IMG/VR virus record: IMGVR_UViG_3300006920_000089
Span: 1-41,688 of that record
Reading direction: 5' to 3' (one strand)
Source: a virus
Length of the DNA stretch: 41,688 bases
Shown here: one piece after another, positions 23,788 through 31,253 of the stretch
Position numbering within the stretch: the stretch's first letter is position 1
Layout of the letters: every line of letters begins with the position of its first letter
Program-made: the position numbers and the translations under genes
Notes under the pieces: model-generated
Seen by the model: the letters and a program-made list of their open reading frames with translations, nothing else
What the model was told of the DNA's origin: nothing
Databases searched by the model: none

Positions 23788-24504
23788 ATGTCCATTACAT
23801 CTTATCGAATTTATTCAAAGCCCAATTGCCCTTGGTGTGTAAAAGCTGCCCGGCTGCTTAAGTCTTTGGATATTCCACATGAAGTAAAACACATCAACGA
23901 CGAATATGAACGGGCTAAACTGGCAGACAGGTTTGTCCATTTCAGCTTTCCCATCATTATCTCATTGCCAGACGGTGCGCTGGTTGGGGGATACGAAGAA
24001 GTGTATAAGTTGTTTGTGAAAGAAGAAGCTCCAACAACAAATTATCCTATCGATTTGAAAGTTGAAAAGATAAACGAACAAGCTGAATTACCAAAGCGCG
24101 GCTCACCTCTTTCGGCTGGTTATGATCTGACAATGGTTACCTCTTCAACCACACCGAATGGTGAAAGGTTCCCAAGTTGCTCTATTCATCCGGGGGAGCG
24201 AAGATTTATCCAAACAGGGCTACGCATATCAATACCAAGAGGTTATTACGGTCGCATAGCTCCACGCTCGGGGCTTGCGGCTAAACATGGTATCGATGTT
24301 TTAGCTGGTGTGATCGACGAAGATTATCGTGGTGAGGTTATTGTCGTTTTGCAAAACCACGGTAAAATGGCTGTCGAGTTTTATGCTAATGATCGTGTTG
24401 CGCAGCTTATCCTTACACCCTACGGCGAAGCAAACGTCATTCCTGTCAAGTCCTTGGATGATACAGATCGATCTGATGGTGGTTTTGGTTCCACTGGAAT
24501 ATAG
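23788..24504 (+). CDS. Glutaredoxin-dUTPase fusion protein
   Basis: A 238-residue two-domain protein. Residues 1-76 are a glutaredoxin: a strand, CPWC (C14-C17), a probable cis-Pro after SF at 55, and the GGYEE segment (68-72). Residues 88-238 are a trimeric dUTPase with all five motifs: AGYDL (110-114), PRSGLA (159-164), GVIDEDYRGEV (174-184), RVAQLIL (203-209) and RSDGGFGSTG (228-237). The dUTPase converts dUTP to dUMP, the ThyX substrate, and keeps uracil out of DNA. The glutaredoxin would reduce disulfides, plausibly those of the class II ribonucleotide reductase encoded convergently next to it. No frameshift or linker stop separates the domains. AGGAGA precedes the ATG. Confidence 0.92.
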   Translation: MSITSYRIYSKPNCPWCVKAARLLKSLDIPHEVKHINDEYERAKLADRFVHFSFPIIISLPDGALVGGYEEVYKLFVKEEAPTTNYPIDLKVEKINEQAELPKRGSPLSAGYDLTMVTSSTTPNGERFPSCSIHPGERRFIQTGLRISIPRGYYGRIAPRSGLAAKHGIDVLAGVIDEDYRGEVIVVLQNHGKMAVEFYANDRVAQLILTPYGEANVIPVKSLDDTDRSDGGFGSTGI

Positions 24505-24510
24505 GTAATA

Positions 24511-24537
24511 AAAAAGCCCGGTCAAACCGGGCTTTTT
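24511..24537. terminator. Bidirectional rho-independent terminator
   Basis: A perfect 12-bp stem AAAAAGCCCGGT / ACCGGGCTTTTT (24511-24522, 24526-24537) with loop CAA. It has a T run on the plus strand and, by symmetry, on the minus strand. It sits between the convergent dUTPase fusion and ribonucleotide reductase genes and ends both transcription units. Confidence 0.95.
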
Positions 24538-24542
24538 CTTTT

Positions 24543-26771
24543 CTATCGTACTGGACAGGCACCTGTCGCACATTCCCCTGTATCAAGCAATCCTTCTATA
24601 TCAGTGCCATTCAAGTCAACAGGCATTAGATAGTCTGCGTAATCATGGAACGTGTCTTTATCGACAACTTCCTGTGGAAGGTAAGGGTGTCCTAAATCTT
24701 CAGCAGTCTTTGTAGGGTCATTGCGATACAAGAATGAAACACCTACATAGATTTCCCAGTTGTTCATGAGCCAATCGATGATCGCAGGAACCTCGTCAGG
24801 TGAATAAGAAACTGTGATCGAACAGTTATGATCGACATAGTTTTCCATCCACATTTTATAGCGGTTCAACTGATCAATAGCTGTTTCCAGATTGACCTCG
24901 ACTTCGACCTCTTTACCCTGCACTGTTTTTACAACTGTATCAAATTTGATATTGTTATATTCGACAGGAAAGCGATAGATGCGAGCGTTCTTGTCCTTTG
25001 GGTGTGGGATAGAATGATATCCTGCATTATCCAAAGCACGGCACGCAGGGTCGTCTTTAGGGAACATGATGTTGTTGAAAATGTAACGACCCAAAGGCTT
25101 GTGCACGCCTTCACCAACTTCGTCACCAATCAATCCAGCAGTCTTTGATTGTGTGCCGGAAGGCTTAACAGTTGTGACAAGTTGTGGTCGTGGTAGTGCT
25201 AGTTCGTCAGCCATACCATTCGCACCATTTTGAGCCGCAAGACGAAGGCGAGACTGCATCATTTTATCATCACACCCTTCCCAACCAATAACGCCTGTCA
25301 CACCAACACCACACAAGCGCAGGAACTCATTCAGTTCGTGCCAAGAGCGCTGTAGTACACCATCATCAAGGTTGACGCAGGTTTGGCGATAGTTTGCACG
25401 TGCAACAAGGTAGTGAGCGCGGTGTAGGGCTGCTTCGTCACCATTGAAGCGACATACGATTGTCTCAACAAGGTTACAAAAGCTTTGGTCACCAAGAAGG
25501 ATTTCACCACAAGGGTTTACACCTTTGAAATATGGTGCCCGGCGAAGCGCTTCAACCGCATTGATAAAACCGGGGTCAGAACCACCTGCATCCATCATCA
25601 GATTGAATATTTCCACCAATTCATCACGTTCAGGCTTGTGAAAGAACAACAATGAATTGTTGGACATTGACTTGTGATCGTTCTTCTTTTTAACAAGTTT
25701 CTCGTCAACCCATCCACGTTGGAACGGGATACGACCATTCACAGCATCACCCCATGCACATTCACTTGTGCCTTCTTTCATCACACCAATCGACTGATCA
25801 TCCGTAGCGTTTGCATAAACCGACGCGTCTTCAAGGGCATGATGGAAATAGTAGTCTTTCTTCATCGTAGCAATGTTACGCCACTCTGGACCACCAAACA
25901 TATAAAGACCAATCTCGGCAGAACGACGTGATGATAAGATAGTGCCAAGGTAGTTCGCAATTTCATGAATTTCCTCGCTGGTGAGCAAACGCCCGGCACC
26001 CTTGTTCATAATCTCAATAATGCCAATTACCGCTTCAGCAATCTGTTCATCGCCTGAAGAAATCCAACCATATCCTGACAAGCGATAGCCAGCCGGGCGT
26101 ACTTCACGGAAATCAATTTCAAGCTTCTTTACAGGCTTTTTCATTGCCATGATCTTGCCAAAGAACTTTGCCCATGCTTCAGCACTATCACCCAAACGGA
26201 TATACCATTCTTGTGTTGCCGCATTGTATGTTTCGTAGTTGTTTGGTGCACCCTTTAGCGCCGGGTCGGAAATAGGATTACCTTCATCGTCGTATGTAAT
26301 CACCTTTTCAGAACGATGAATAACAACGTCGTCGATCGCTTGAGCGAAACCATTAAGAACACCAACTTCAGGTAAGAAACCAACGCCACAGCCTTGTAGT
26401 AAAAGCCAGATCGTATCCACAATGTCATGGACTGTGCGCACGCGAAGAAATGAACAATTAAACTGTGAGGCTTCACGTGTCTGAGCAATAGCGGTACCGC
26501 CAAGCCAGCGCGTGCGTCCTGATACTGTTACCTTGCGATTGATAAACAACCCGTACAGTTCGTCCAATTCATCTTCTTGTTCTTTGTCTAGTGGTTGACC
26601 GTGTTGCGCTCTCTCCCACAACCAACGCTGGTGATCGATAACACGTAGCCATGATTGTTCTGGTGTTTCGAACGTCTTGCCATGCTTGTCAAGAGGACGC
26701 AGATAAGTGCGTCGTTCTACAAGTTGGGCACGAACGCTTTGAGTAGGATAGTCGTTGTAGGTCACAGACAT
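24543..26771 (-). CDS. nrdJ: Class II (adenosylcobalamin) ribonucleoside-triphosphate reductase
   Basis: A 742-residue monomeric B12-dependent reductase of the Lactobacillus leichmannii RTPR type, converting NTPs to dNTPs. Catalytic residues map well: C106 (FNCSF) corresponds to Lactobacillus C119, C421 in NPCGE to the thiyl C408 with E423 as E410, and C432 to C419 with identical spacing of 11. The C-terminal shuttle pair is C734/C739 (CATGACPVR). The enzyme needs host or environmental B12 and a thioredoxin/glutaredoxin donor; a glutaredoxin domain is encoded just across the terminator. GAGGAG lies about 11 nt before the ATG. It is the last gene of the minus transcription unit and has its own promoter and a roughly 100-nt leader. 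Confidence 0.95.
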   Translation of the reverse strand: MSVTYNDYPTQSVRAQLVERRTYLRPLDKHGKTFETPEQSWLRVIDHQRWLWERAQHGQPLDKEQEDELDELYGLFINRKVTVSGRTRWLGGTAIAQTREASQFNCSFLRVRTVHDIVDTIWLLLQGCGVGFLPEVGVLNGFAQAIDDVVIHRSEKVITYDDEGNPISDPALKGAPNNYETYNAATQEWYIRLGDSAEAWAKFFGKIMAMKKPVKKLEIDFREVRPAGYRLSGYGWISSGDEQIAEAVIGIIEIMNKGAGRLLTSEEIHEIANYLGTILSSRRSAEIGLYMFGGPEWRNIATMKKDYYFHHALEDASVYANATDDQSIGVMKEGTSECAWGDAVNGRIPFQRGWVDEKLVKKKNDHKSMSNNSLLFFHKPERDELVEIFNLMMDAGGSDPGFINAVEALRRAPYFKGVNPCGEILLGDQSFCNLVETIVCRFNGDEAALHRAHYLVARANYRQTCVNLDDGVLQRSWHELNEFLRLCGVGVTGVIGWEGCDDKMMQSRLRLAAQNGANGMADELALPRPQLVTTVKPSGTQSKTAGLIGDEVGEGVHKPLGRYIFNNIMFPKDDPACRALDNAGYHSIPHPKDKNARIYRFPVEYNNIKFDTVVKTVQGKEVEVEVNLETAIDQLNRYKMWMENYVDHNCSITVSYSPDEVPAIIDWLMNNWEIYVGVSFLYRNDPTKTAEDLGHPYLPQEVVDKDTFHDYADYLMPVDLNGTDIEGLLDTGECATGACPVR

Positions 26772-26812
26772 TTTAGGTTAGACTCCTCAAAAATAAATAT
26801 AAAAGATGTTAT

Positions 26813-26835
26813 CCGTGGTATGAAAACATACCCGG
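26813..26835 (-). promoter_or_regulatory. Hairpin in the leader of the reductase gene
   Basis: On the plus strand CCG(T)GGTATG (26813-26822) pairs with CATACCCGG (26827-26835) around AAAA; one base is bulged. In the minus-strand mRNA it is a 9-bp stem with a UUUU loop, about 40-60 nt before the start codon. No U-tract follows. It could stabilise the mRNA or control translation. Confidence 0.45.
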
Positions 26836-26876
26836 TTTTGTATGGTATAAGATGGCTTGGAAAATGCCGAACCCCC

Positions 26877-26906
26877 ATTTTAGCATTTTTAAACACGGAT
26901 GGTCAA
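26877..26906 (-). promoter_or_regulatory. Minus-strand promoter for the reductase gene
   Basis: Read on the minus strand: TTGACC (26906-26901), 18 nt, TAAAAT (26882-26877), each 5/6 to consensus. The -35 box straddles the loop and the inner end of the 12-bp inverted repeat at 26891-26933, so anything bound there would affect this promoter. Confidence 0.55.
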
Positions 26907-26933
26907 CAAAAATACTTGCGTCCATCCGTGTTT
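26891..26933. repeat. Perfect 12-bp inverted repeat next to the HTH gene
   Basis: AAACACGGATGG (26891-26902) and CCATCCGTGTTT (26922-26933) are exact reverse complements separated by 19 nt. It lies between the stop of the HTH gene and the reductase promoter, overlapping that promoter's -35. It may be an operator or a transcript-end hairpin; there is no U-tract on the minus strand, so it is not a typical terminator. Confidence 0.7.
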
Positions 26934-26939
26934 ATTTGA

Positions 26940-27296
26940 CTAGGTGGACCTTGACAATCCAGCTTCTTTGACTATGAGGTCAACCTTTGTCGGGCGCCCG
27001 TCTAATAGATATGTTCCGTTTTTCTCTTTGAGCCGTTCGCCAAGTCTTAGTTTTGCCTTTTCCATCATGGATAGACCAGAGTCATAGTTCGGCTCTTTCA
27101 CCTTGACAAGTTTTGGTTTGTTACGTCGGTTGCTTCTGCTAATCTTTTTCTTCACACCCAGTGAGCTTATCCATCGCTTCACCTGACTGACTGACACGCC
27201 ATACTTGTTTGCAATTTGCTCGCGAGTATGGTCGAGACGTAATAACTCAAGCTCTGCTTTATCAGGCGTCTGTGTTGTTTTTTTATTGATTTTCAT
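26940..27296 (-). CDS. Small HTH DNA-binding protein
   Basis: 118 residues from ATG 27296 (MKINKK...); upstream codons in the same frame belong to a longer open frame without a ribosome site. The helix-turn-helix is at about residues 13-44: DKAELELLRLDHTREQIANKYGVSVSQ, then VKRWISSLGV, resembling sigma-70 region 4 / homeodomain-like HTHs. A strongly basic segment follows (KKKISRSNRRNKPK). The C-terminal GRPTKVDLIVKEAGLSRST reads like a short DNA-contacting tail. It overlaps the preceding gene by 14 nt. A perfect 12-bp inverted repeat begins just beyond its stop and is an obvious candidate target, which would make it a regulator of the reductase. That link is inference. Confidence 0.65.
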   Translation of the reverse strand: MKINKKTTQTPDKAELELLRLDHTREQIANKYGVSVSQVKRWISSLGVKKKISRSNRRNKPKLVKVKEPNYDSGLSMMEKAKLRLGERLKEKNGTYLLDGRPTKVDLIVKEAGLSRST

Positions 27297-27516
27297 CTTT
27301 ATCAGTATCCTGTAATTGTAAGAGTAATTGGGCTGCAATATCAAGATAATCACCTGAAGAATGCAGTTGATGAATAGCAATAGTGAAGGCGGCTGTAGGT
27401 GAATCCTTCAGGAATGTATTTTCCTTTGGTTCTTCGCCTGACATTTTTACAGTCATTTCAACGCCAACGTTACCGTCTTCCATTGCGACGTCTTTAAGGC
27501 TAATTATTGCTTCCAT
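27283..27516 (-). CDS. Hypothetical small acidic protein
   Basis: A 77-residue acidic protein. The N-terminal half has a beta pattern (MEAIISLKDVAMEDGNVGVEMTVKM), and the C-terminal half a helical AFTIAIHQLHSSGDYLDIAAQLLLQLQDTDKDENQ. No catalytic motif was recognised. It overlaps the ThyX gene upstream by 13 nt and the HTH gene downstream by 14 nt, so it is firmly part of the nucleotide-metabolism operon. The function is unknown. Confidence 0.65.
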   Translation of the reverse strand: MEAIISLKDVAMEDGNVGVEMTVKMSGEEPKENTFLKDSPTAAFTIAIHQLHSSGDYLDIAAQLLLQLQDTDKDENQ

Positions 27517-28388
27517 GCTTCAGGGTCCTTTATTGCCTCGTTCAAGAAAGATTTGCGATACTGTCGCCACCCTTTGAAGTTACCCCATGCTTCACGATTG
27601 TCGGTATGAGGGTCTGGTGTGGCTTGGTGCTCGGTCGGTGATGCATGTAAAGGTTCTGAACCGACCAGCTTGTCAAACAATTTTACATCATTTGTCATGT
27701 TTGATGGTTTACCATCGAAGTCGTCGTAAGAAACACGTGCGCATCTTGCCGTTGACATTTTGAGCAAGTATTGATCGATTTCTTCCTGTGCGTAGCCTTG
27801 CTCAATAAGCTGATAGGCGCACGCCTTTTGTTCACCACGGGAAACATAAGGTAGATGCCACTCACCTTCTTCCATAGGTGTAGGTGTGCTATCTTTGATC
27901 GCTTCACGAATGAGTATTGCAAGCTCATGAATTTCCGGCTGCGCATCTTGGTGTGCACGCAGGTGGAAGAAATTTGACCAATTACTTGAAGTGATCAAAA
28001 CCTTGATATGAGCGTAGGGTTCAGTGATGCGGTTAGCGATCTGTTTGTGAGCACCCGCTTTCATCATTGCCCAAGCGATACCAACACTGGTATAACAACC
28101 AAGCTGCCACAAACCCTTAGCAATCAACAGGCGCACGCCTGACAATTCATACAGTGCTTGCATGCCGGGCATGTTGGTGCCCCAATGCACCGGTCCGGCG
28201 GGGTCCGACAATATGTTTTTCAACATACGGGCGACGGGGATAGCGCGTGACGACGATGCATTGCGTGAAAATTCACGGTGCGTCATTACTTCAGAATGGA
28301 TAAACCGTGGATAGGACACTTCCATAGTGATCAGATCAGGACAATCTTCAGAGGATGAATGCGCAATTACTTTAGCAGAGAAACTCAT
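27504..28388 (-). CDS. thyX: Flavin-dependent thymidylate synthase ThyX
   Basis: A 294-residue FAD-dependent thymidylate synthase converting dUMP to dTMP with methylene-tetrahydrofolate. The signature is present as THREFSRNASSSR (T36-H37-R38, x7, S46), the first Arg of the usual RHR being Thr. Other conserved parts are ANRITEPYAHIKVLITSSNWSNFF, where the Asn/Arg/Glu cluster binds FAD and substrate, and the C-terminal ARCARVSYDDFDGK with SPTEHQATP. It is coupled to the upstream kinase gene by an ATGA overlap. With dUTPase and kinase it gives the phage its own route from dUTP to dTDP. Confidence 0.95.
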   Translation of the reverse strand: MSFSAKVIAHSSSEDCPDLITMEVSYPRFIHSEVMTHREFSRNASSSRAIPVARMLKNILSDPAGPVHWGTNMPGMQALYELSGVRLLIAKGLWQLGCYTSVGIAWAMMKAGAHKQIANRITEPYAHIKVLITSSNWSNFFHLRAHQDAQPEIHELAILIREAIKDSTPTPMEEGEWHLPYVSRGEQKACAYQLIEQGYAQEEIDQYLLKMSTARCARVSYDDFDGKPSNMTNDVKLFDKLVGSEPLHASPTEHQATPDPHTDNREAWGNFKGWRQYRKSFLNEAIKDPEAWKQ

Positions 28389-28945
28389 TTATACAGCTCC
28401 ACCATTGCGTTACCAACAGCCTCATGCAAGGCTTCGATGGTGCCATCGTTTACGATTTCCAAATCAACATTCATTTTAGGAATGTATGCTTCAGACGGAT
28501 GATCTTGGAATACATTTGATGCATTGTCCGGACGCACGATACGAATAATCTTACCACCCAAGTCTCTGATTGCCTTCTCTTCGTTATCGAAACGGCAATC
28601 TGTTATGACAACGTAGTCAGAGGTAGCTTGCACGCGGTTTACTAACGTATTCACCCACAACTCTTCATTGATCAGGTCACGTGCCCATTCAGTGCCAAGC
28701 AATATCATTGCTTCACGTGGTGATTTGCCACCAAGATAAAGGTTTGAAGGCACCTCTTTCAAATGACCTTCAATCATGTCCGCAATAAGTCGAGTGGAAC
28801 CTCCTTGATATTTAATCAAGGTAGCAATCATATCTTTCAAGGCGCCGGCGAACTTCTCGTTGGTAAAGCCTCGGCTCATAAAGTACAAGGCGGCAGTGTC
28901 TTTACCTGACCCCTTATGCCCTGTGAGTGCAACTATCTTACGCAT
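28385..28945 (-). CDS. Deoxynucleoside monophosphate kinase
   Basis: A 186-residue P-loop kinase of the phage dNMP kinase family (T4 gp1-like), phosphorylating dNMPs to dNDPs. The Walker A motif is GHKGSGKDT (residues 9-17). A lid/substrate region follows (GGKSPREAMILLGTEWARDL), then VVITDCRFDNEEKAIRDLGGKIIRIVRP, which is characteristic of the family. It lies directly upstream of ThyX with an ATGA overlap, so dTMP made by ThyX can be passed on. TAGGGATAC before the ATG is an acceptable ribosome site. Confidence 0.9.
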   Translation of the reverse strand: MRKIVALTGHKGSGKDTAALYFMSRGFTNEKFAGALKDMIATLIKYQGGSTRLIADMIEGHLKEVPSNLYLGGKSPREAMILLGTEWARDLINEELWVNTLVNRVQATSDYVVITDCRFDNEEKAIRDLGGKIIRIVRPDNASNVFQDHPSEAYIPKMNVDLEIVNDGTIEALHEAVGNAMVELYK

Positions 28946-28954
28946 TGAGTATCC

Positions 28955-29200
28955 CTAATGTTTGTTTCTAATTGTCTTGATTAAATCGCGGATTGATTGG
29001 TCTAATTCCACGTCACCTTTGATAGTTTCTAAACTTACGTCATAGTCACTCAAAAGTTGGTGAACCCATGATGTTACCAACGGCAACGCTTCATCTTCGG
29101 TGGGGTCGCTGTCATCAATATTTTGACATGGGCAAAAATCATCATACCCATGACAAGGGCATTTCTTTGCTTGGTCAATCTGCCATTGGCTGTGCATCAT
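28955..29200 (-). CDS. Hypothetical protein with N-terminal CxCH...CxC motif
   Basis: An 81-residue protein with an N-terminal cysteine cluster (KKCPCHGYDDFCPCQN, residues 12-27), which could bind zinc. An acidic segment (DDSDPTEDE) and a helical C-terminus (VHQLLSDYDVSLETIKGDVELD, then QSIRDLIKTIRN) follow. AAAGGAATTT lies before the first of two tandem ATGs. It is situated between the kinase and a 57-residue zinc-ribbon-like protein, so two small Cys-motif proteins are encoded consecutively. The function is unknown. Confidence 0.65.
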   Translation of the reverse strand: MMHSQWQIDQAKKCPCHGYDDFCPCQNIDDSDPTEDEALPLVTSWVHQLLSDYDVSLETIKGDVELDQSIRDLIKTIRNKH

Positions 29201-29209
29201 AAATTCCTT

Positions 29210-29383
29210 TTATTTGCGTTCGTTTTCGAGTGCGGAAATCCGCTTTTCCAGGCTTTCGTTTTCCATCTTCGCCGCCGCATTATTGATACAAGTTTTACAG
29301 CGATGTGACGGATAAGGCGCACAGTATCCAGTTGCTTGCAGCGGTGAATTGCACCTTGGGCATTTTGGAGTTAGCCAACCCAT
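29210..29383 (-). CDS. Small zinc-ribbon-like protein with coiled-coil tail (57 aa)
   Basis: A 57-residue gene filling an otherwise empty 193-nt gap. It starts at ATG 29383 with AAGGGAAG (AAGGGA at 29394-29389) upstream and ends at TAA 29212-29210. The N-terminus MGWLTPKCPRCNSPLQATGY is followed by CAPYPSHRCKTC, giving a CxxC...C...CxxC zinc-ribbon pattern. The C-terminus (MENESLEKRISALENERK) is a short coiled coil, suggesting a dimer. Its stop lies 10 nt before the start of the next gene. No specific function can be assigned; a nucleic-acid or protein-binding adaptor is plausible. Confidence 0.75.
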   Translation of the reverse strand: MGWLTPKCPRCNSPLQATGYCAPYPSHRCKTCINNAAAKMENESLEKRISALENERK

Positions 29384-29393
29384 CGATCTTCCC

Positions 29394-29603
29394 TTAAATT
29401 AAAAGTTTCTTGATTGCCTCAATTGAAGACGCAACCCCACGCGCATAGCCTTCTTCATCTGCGTTTGTCGCAGGGCTTTTCATATGAGTATTCCTTACCG
29501 CTTCGAGCGCCTCGAAAAGTCCGCACTCGCGTGTCGCGGAAAGCAAACTGGCTAACGCCAATTCTTTTTCCTCTGTCGCAATTTGCAATTCTGACTGGTT
29601 CAT
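29394..29603 (-). CDS. Hypothetical small helical protein
   Basis: A 69-residue, mostly helical, acidic protein (ELQIATEEKELALASLLSATRE; EALEAVRNTHM; ASSIEAIKKLLI). There is a good ribosome site (AAAGGAGAATTGAA before the ATG). There are no cysteines in motif spacing, no membrane segment and no known family. It is one of a run of small genes between the SF1 helicase and the nucleotide enzymes. Confidence 0.6.
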   Translation of the reverse strand: MNQSELQIATEEKELALASLLSATRECGLFEALEAVRNTHMKSPATNADEEGYARGVASSIEAIKKLLI

Positions 29604-29615
29604 TTCAATTCTCCT

Positions 29616-29825
29616 TTATATTAGAGGTTCGCCGGACAGTTCCGACCACCTACGTTTTGCCTTGGCATAGCTGCCAAGAAATTGTTGGACAGTGTGCGTT
29701 TGAGGTTCTGAAAAAAACCCCTTTGTGGCGGCATCAAACTTGTCTGCCAATTCTACAAGTTCATTTGCTTCTGGTCCTGTATATTGCCGCATACGCTTTG
29801 ATAATTCTGTCCGTTCGTCGCTCAT
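29616..29825 (-). CDS. Hypothetical small charged protein
   Basis: A 69-residue charged, helical protein (MSDERTELSKRMRQYTGPEANE, then LVELADKFDAATKGFF and QQFLGSYAKAKRRWSELSG). AAAGGAAATTTA precedes the ATG. It lies 12 nt upstream of the preceding small gene and 37 nt downstream of the SF1 helicase gene. The family was not recognised. The size and charge fit a small host-takeover or nucleic-acid accessory protein, but nothing in the sequence proves this. Confidence 0.6.
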   Translation of the reverse strand: MSDERTELSKRMRQYTGPEANELVELADKFDAATKGFFSEPQTHTVQQFLGSYAKAKRRWSELSGEPLI

Positions 29826-29862
29826 TAAATTTCCTTTCTATTTCAGTTTCTGTCTCGATTGA

Positions 29863-31173
29863 TTAACGCATAACCAGTATTAATTCATTAGCAGCTCTGG
29901 TGACGCATGTATATAACCATTTGTCTGCATCGCGTTGAAATACACCACTTTCGTCATGGACGATAACGTTATCCCATTGTGAGCCTTGCGACTTGTGCCC
30001 GGTGATCGCATAACCAAAATCAAGATGCTCATAATCCCGCAGCCCATAGTAGGCTTTAGCTTGGTCACGTTGACTACGCTCATGTGTGATGAAATGATCT
30101 TCGAATATGCTTTGGGCTGCCAGTGCAGCACACTTGATACCTGTATCTTGATCTTCCACATGCACCATACAGTTATTGACCCCTTCTTTAAAAGGTTCAA
30201 CGTCTTTTGTCACCCAAGCAAAAGTGCCGTTCACCATATTCGCATAATTCTTTGAATTCTTACCAAAGATCAGCAGCTCGTCTTTTTGTGGTTCATTAAT
30301 ACCTTTGTATCCCATGGCGTCACGTATTTTCTTTATAGTGCGGTATCGTGTTTTATGAGTACCCACCAGCACTTGCGCATTGTAATCCATGTTTACTGTC
30401 CATTCATCATCCTTCGGGCGAACGATGTGCACAAGACCGCCATGTGAACCATGTTGAATATTTATGCCCTTGCGTATTTGTTGAGACAGCCAGATAATAG
30501 GATTGTCCAAAGCTTGTCTGTGAATTTCATCCAAGAAGAAGTCTGGTTTACCAATGGTCAAACCATGCTTGTCCTTAACAGGCGGGAGCTGTAGCGGGTC
30601 ACCCATCGCTAGGATAGGGATATTGAACCACTTAAGGTCTTCTGCCAGCGATGAACCTACCATAGAAGCTTCATCAACTACGATTAGCTTTTTCTGTGCT
30701 ACTTCAGCATCAGGGTTCAAATGGAATACCATTTCACCTTTGGTCTTGTATGCAGCATCAAGTTCAGCTTCAAGGCTTTTGAGTTCGTTATTAAGTGTAT
30801 TCCATTCATCGCTTTTACTTTGAAGCTCTGCCAACTTGTGCGTGGTGTGTTCAATACGCTTTTCAAGTATATCGACTTTTTGAGAGCCGGGCACGTAGAT
30901 GGTGGAATGAATTGTTTTGGCTCGATCAATCTCACCATAAACCTCACGTAATTTTGTTGTCATAACTTTTGCAGCCTTGCCTGTCGGTGCGCAAAAAGCC
31001 ACATCGCTAGCATTCAACCCCATCTTCTCAATGAGATATGGCAGCACAGTTGACTTACCTGAACCAGCGTACCCCGCAAGATAGAACACAGGCGCTCCAA
31101 TGTTTCCTTGTGTGTCTCCATACCAGCTTGCAGCTTCGCGGATACACCTCTCCTGTAACGGGGTTAAGTCCAT
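29863..31173 (-). CDS. SF1 DNA helicase (RecD/Dda-like)
   Basis: A 436-residue superfamily 1 helicase. The Walker A motif is LAGYAGSGKST (residues 32-42), motif Ia CAPTGKAAKVM, motif II VVDEASMV, motif III GDPLQLPPV. Motif V is TGHKSQGSQWDNVIV and motif VI YTCVTRAANELILV. This set and its size match the Dda/RecD-type 5'-3' helicases that phages use at replication forks or in recombination. A charged coiled-coil insertion lies at about residues 100-150 (DILEKRIEHTTHKLAELQSK and following) between motifs Ia and II. AGGAG lies 9 nt before the ATG. A terminator-like hairpin separates it from the SSB-like gene upstream. Confidence 0.92.
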   Translation of the reverse strand: MDLTPLQERCIREAASWYGDTQGNIGAPVFYLAGYAGSGKSTVLPYLIEKMGLNASDVAFCAPTGKAAKVMTTKLREVYGEIDRAKTIHSTIYVPGSQKVDILEKRIEHTTHKLAELQSKSDEWNTLNNELKSLEAELDAAYKTKGEMVFHLNPDAEVAQKKLIVVDEASMVGSSLAEDLKWFNIPILAMGDPLQLPPVKDKHGLTIGKPDFFLDEIHRQALDNPIIWLSQQIRKGINIQHGSHGGLVHIVRPKDDEWTVNMDYNAQVLVGTHKTRYRTIKKIRDAMGYKGINEPQKDELLIFGKNSKNYANMVNGTFAWVTKDVEPFKEGVNNCMVHVEDQDTGIKCAALAAQSIFEDHFITHERSQRDQAKAYYGLRDYEHLDFGYAITGHKSQGSQWDNVIVHDESGVFQRDADKWLYTCVTRAANELILVMR

Positions 31174-31200
31174 TTTAAAAGTCTCCTGTTTTTTTGATTG

Positions 31201-31240
31201 TAAAAGAACCTGTCCGCCGTTCGGGAACAGCGGACAGGTT
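31201..31240 (-). terminator. Terminator-like hairpin after the SSB-like gene
   Basis: AACCTGTCCGC (31207-31217) and GCGGACAGGTT (31230-31240) form a perfect 11-bp stem. On the minus strand it is followed by CTTTTA (31206-31201). It lies 13 nt beyond the stop of the SSB-like gene. No promoter is visible between it and the helicase gene, so read-through or attenuation is likely. Confidence 0.65.
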
Positions 31241-31253
31241 TTAGAGGATGGAC

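Noticed and set aside
26891-26933. The 12-bp inverted repeat as an ordinary rho-independent terminator
   Set aside because: The loop is 19 nt and no U-tract follows on the minus strand, which is the only strand transcribed toward it; an operator or structural role fits better.
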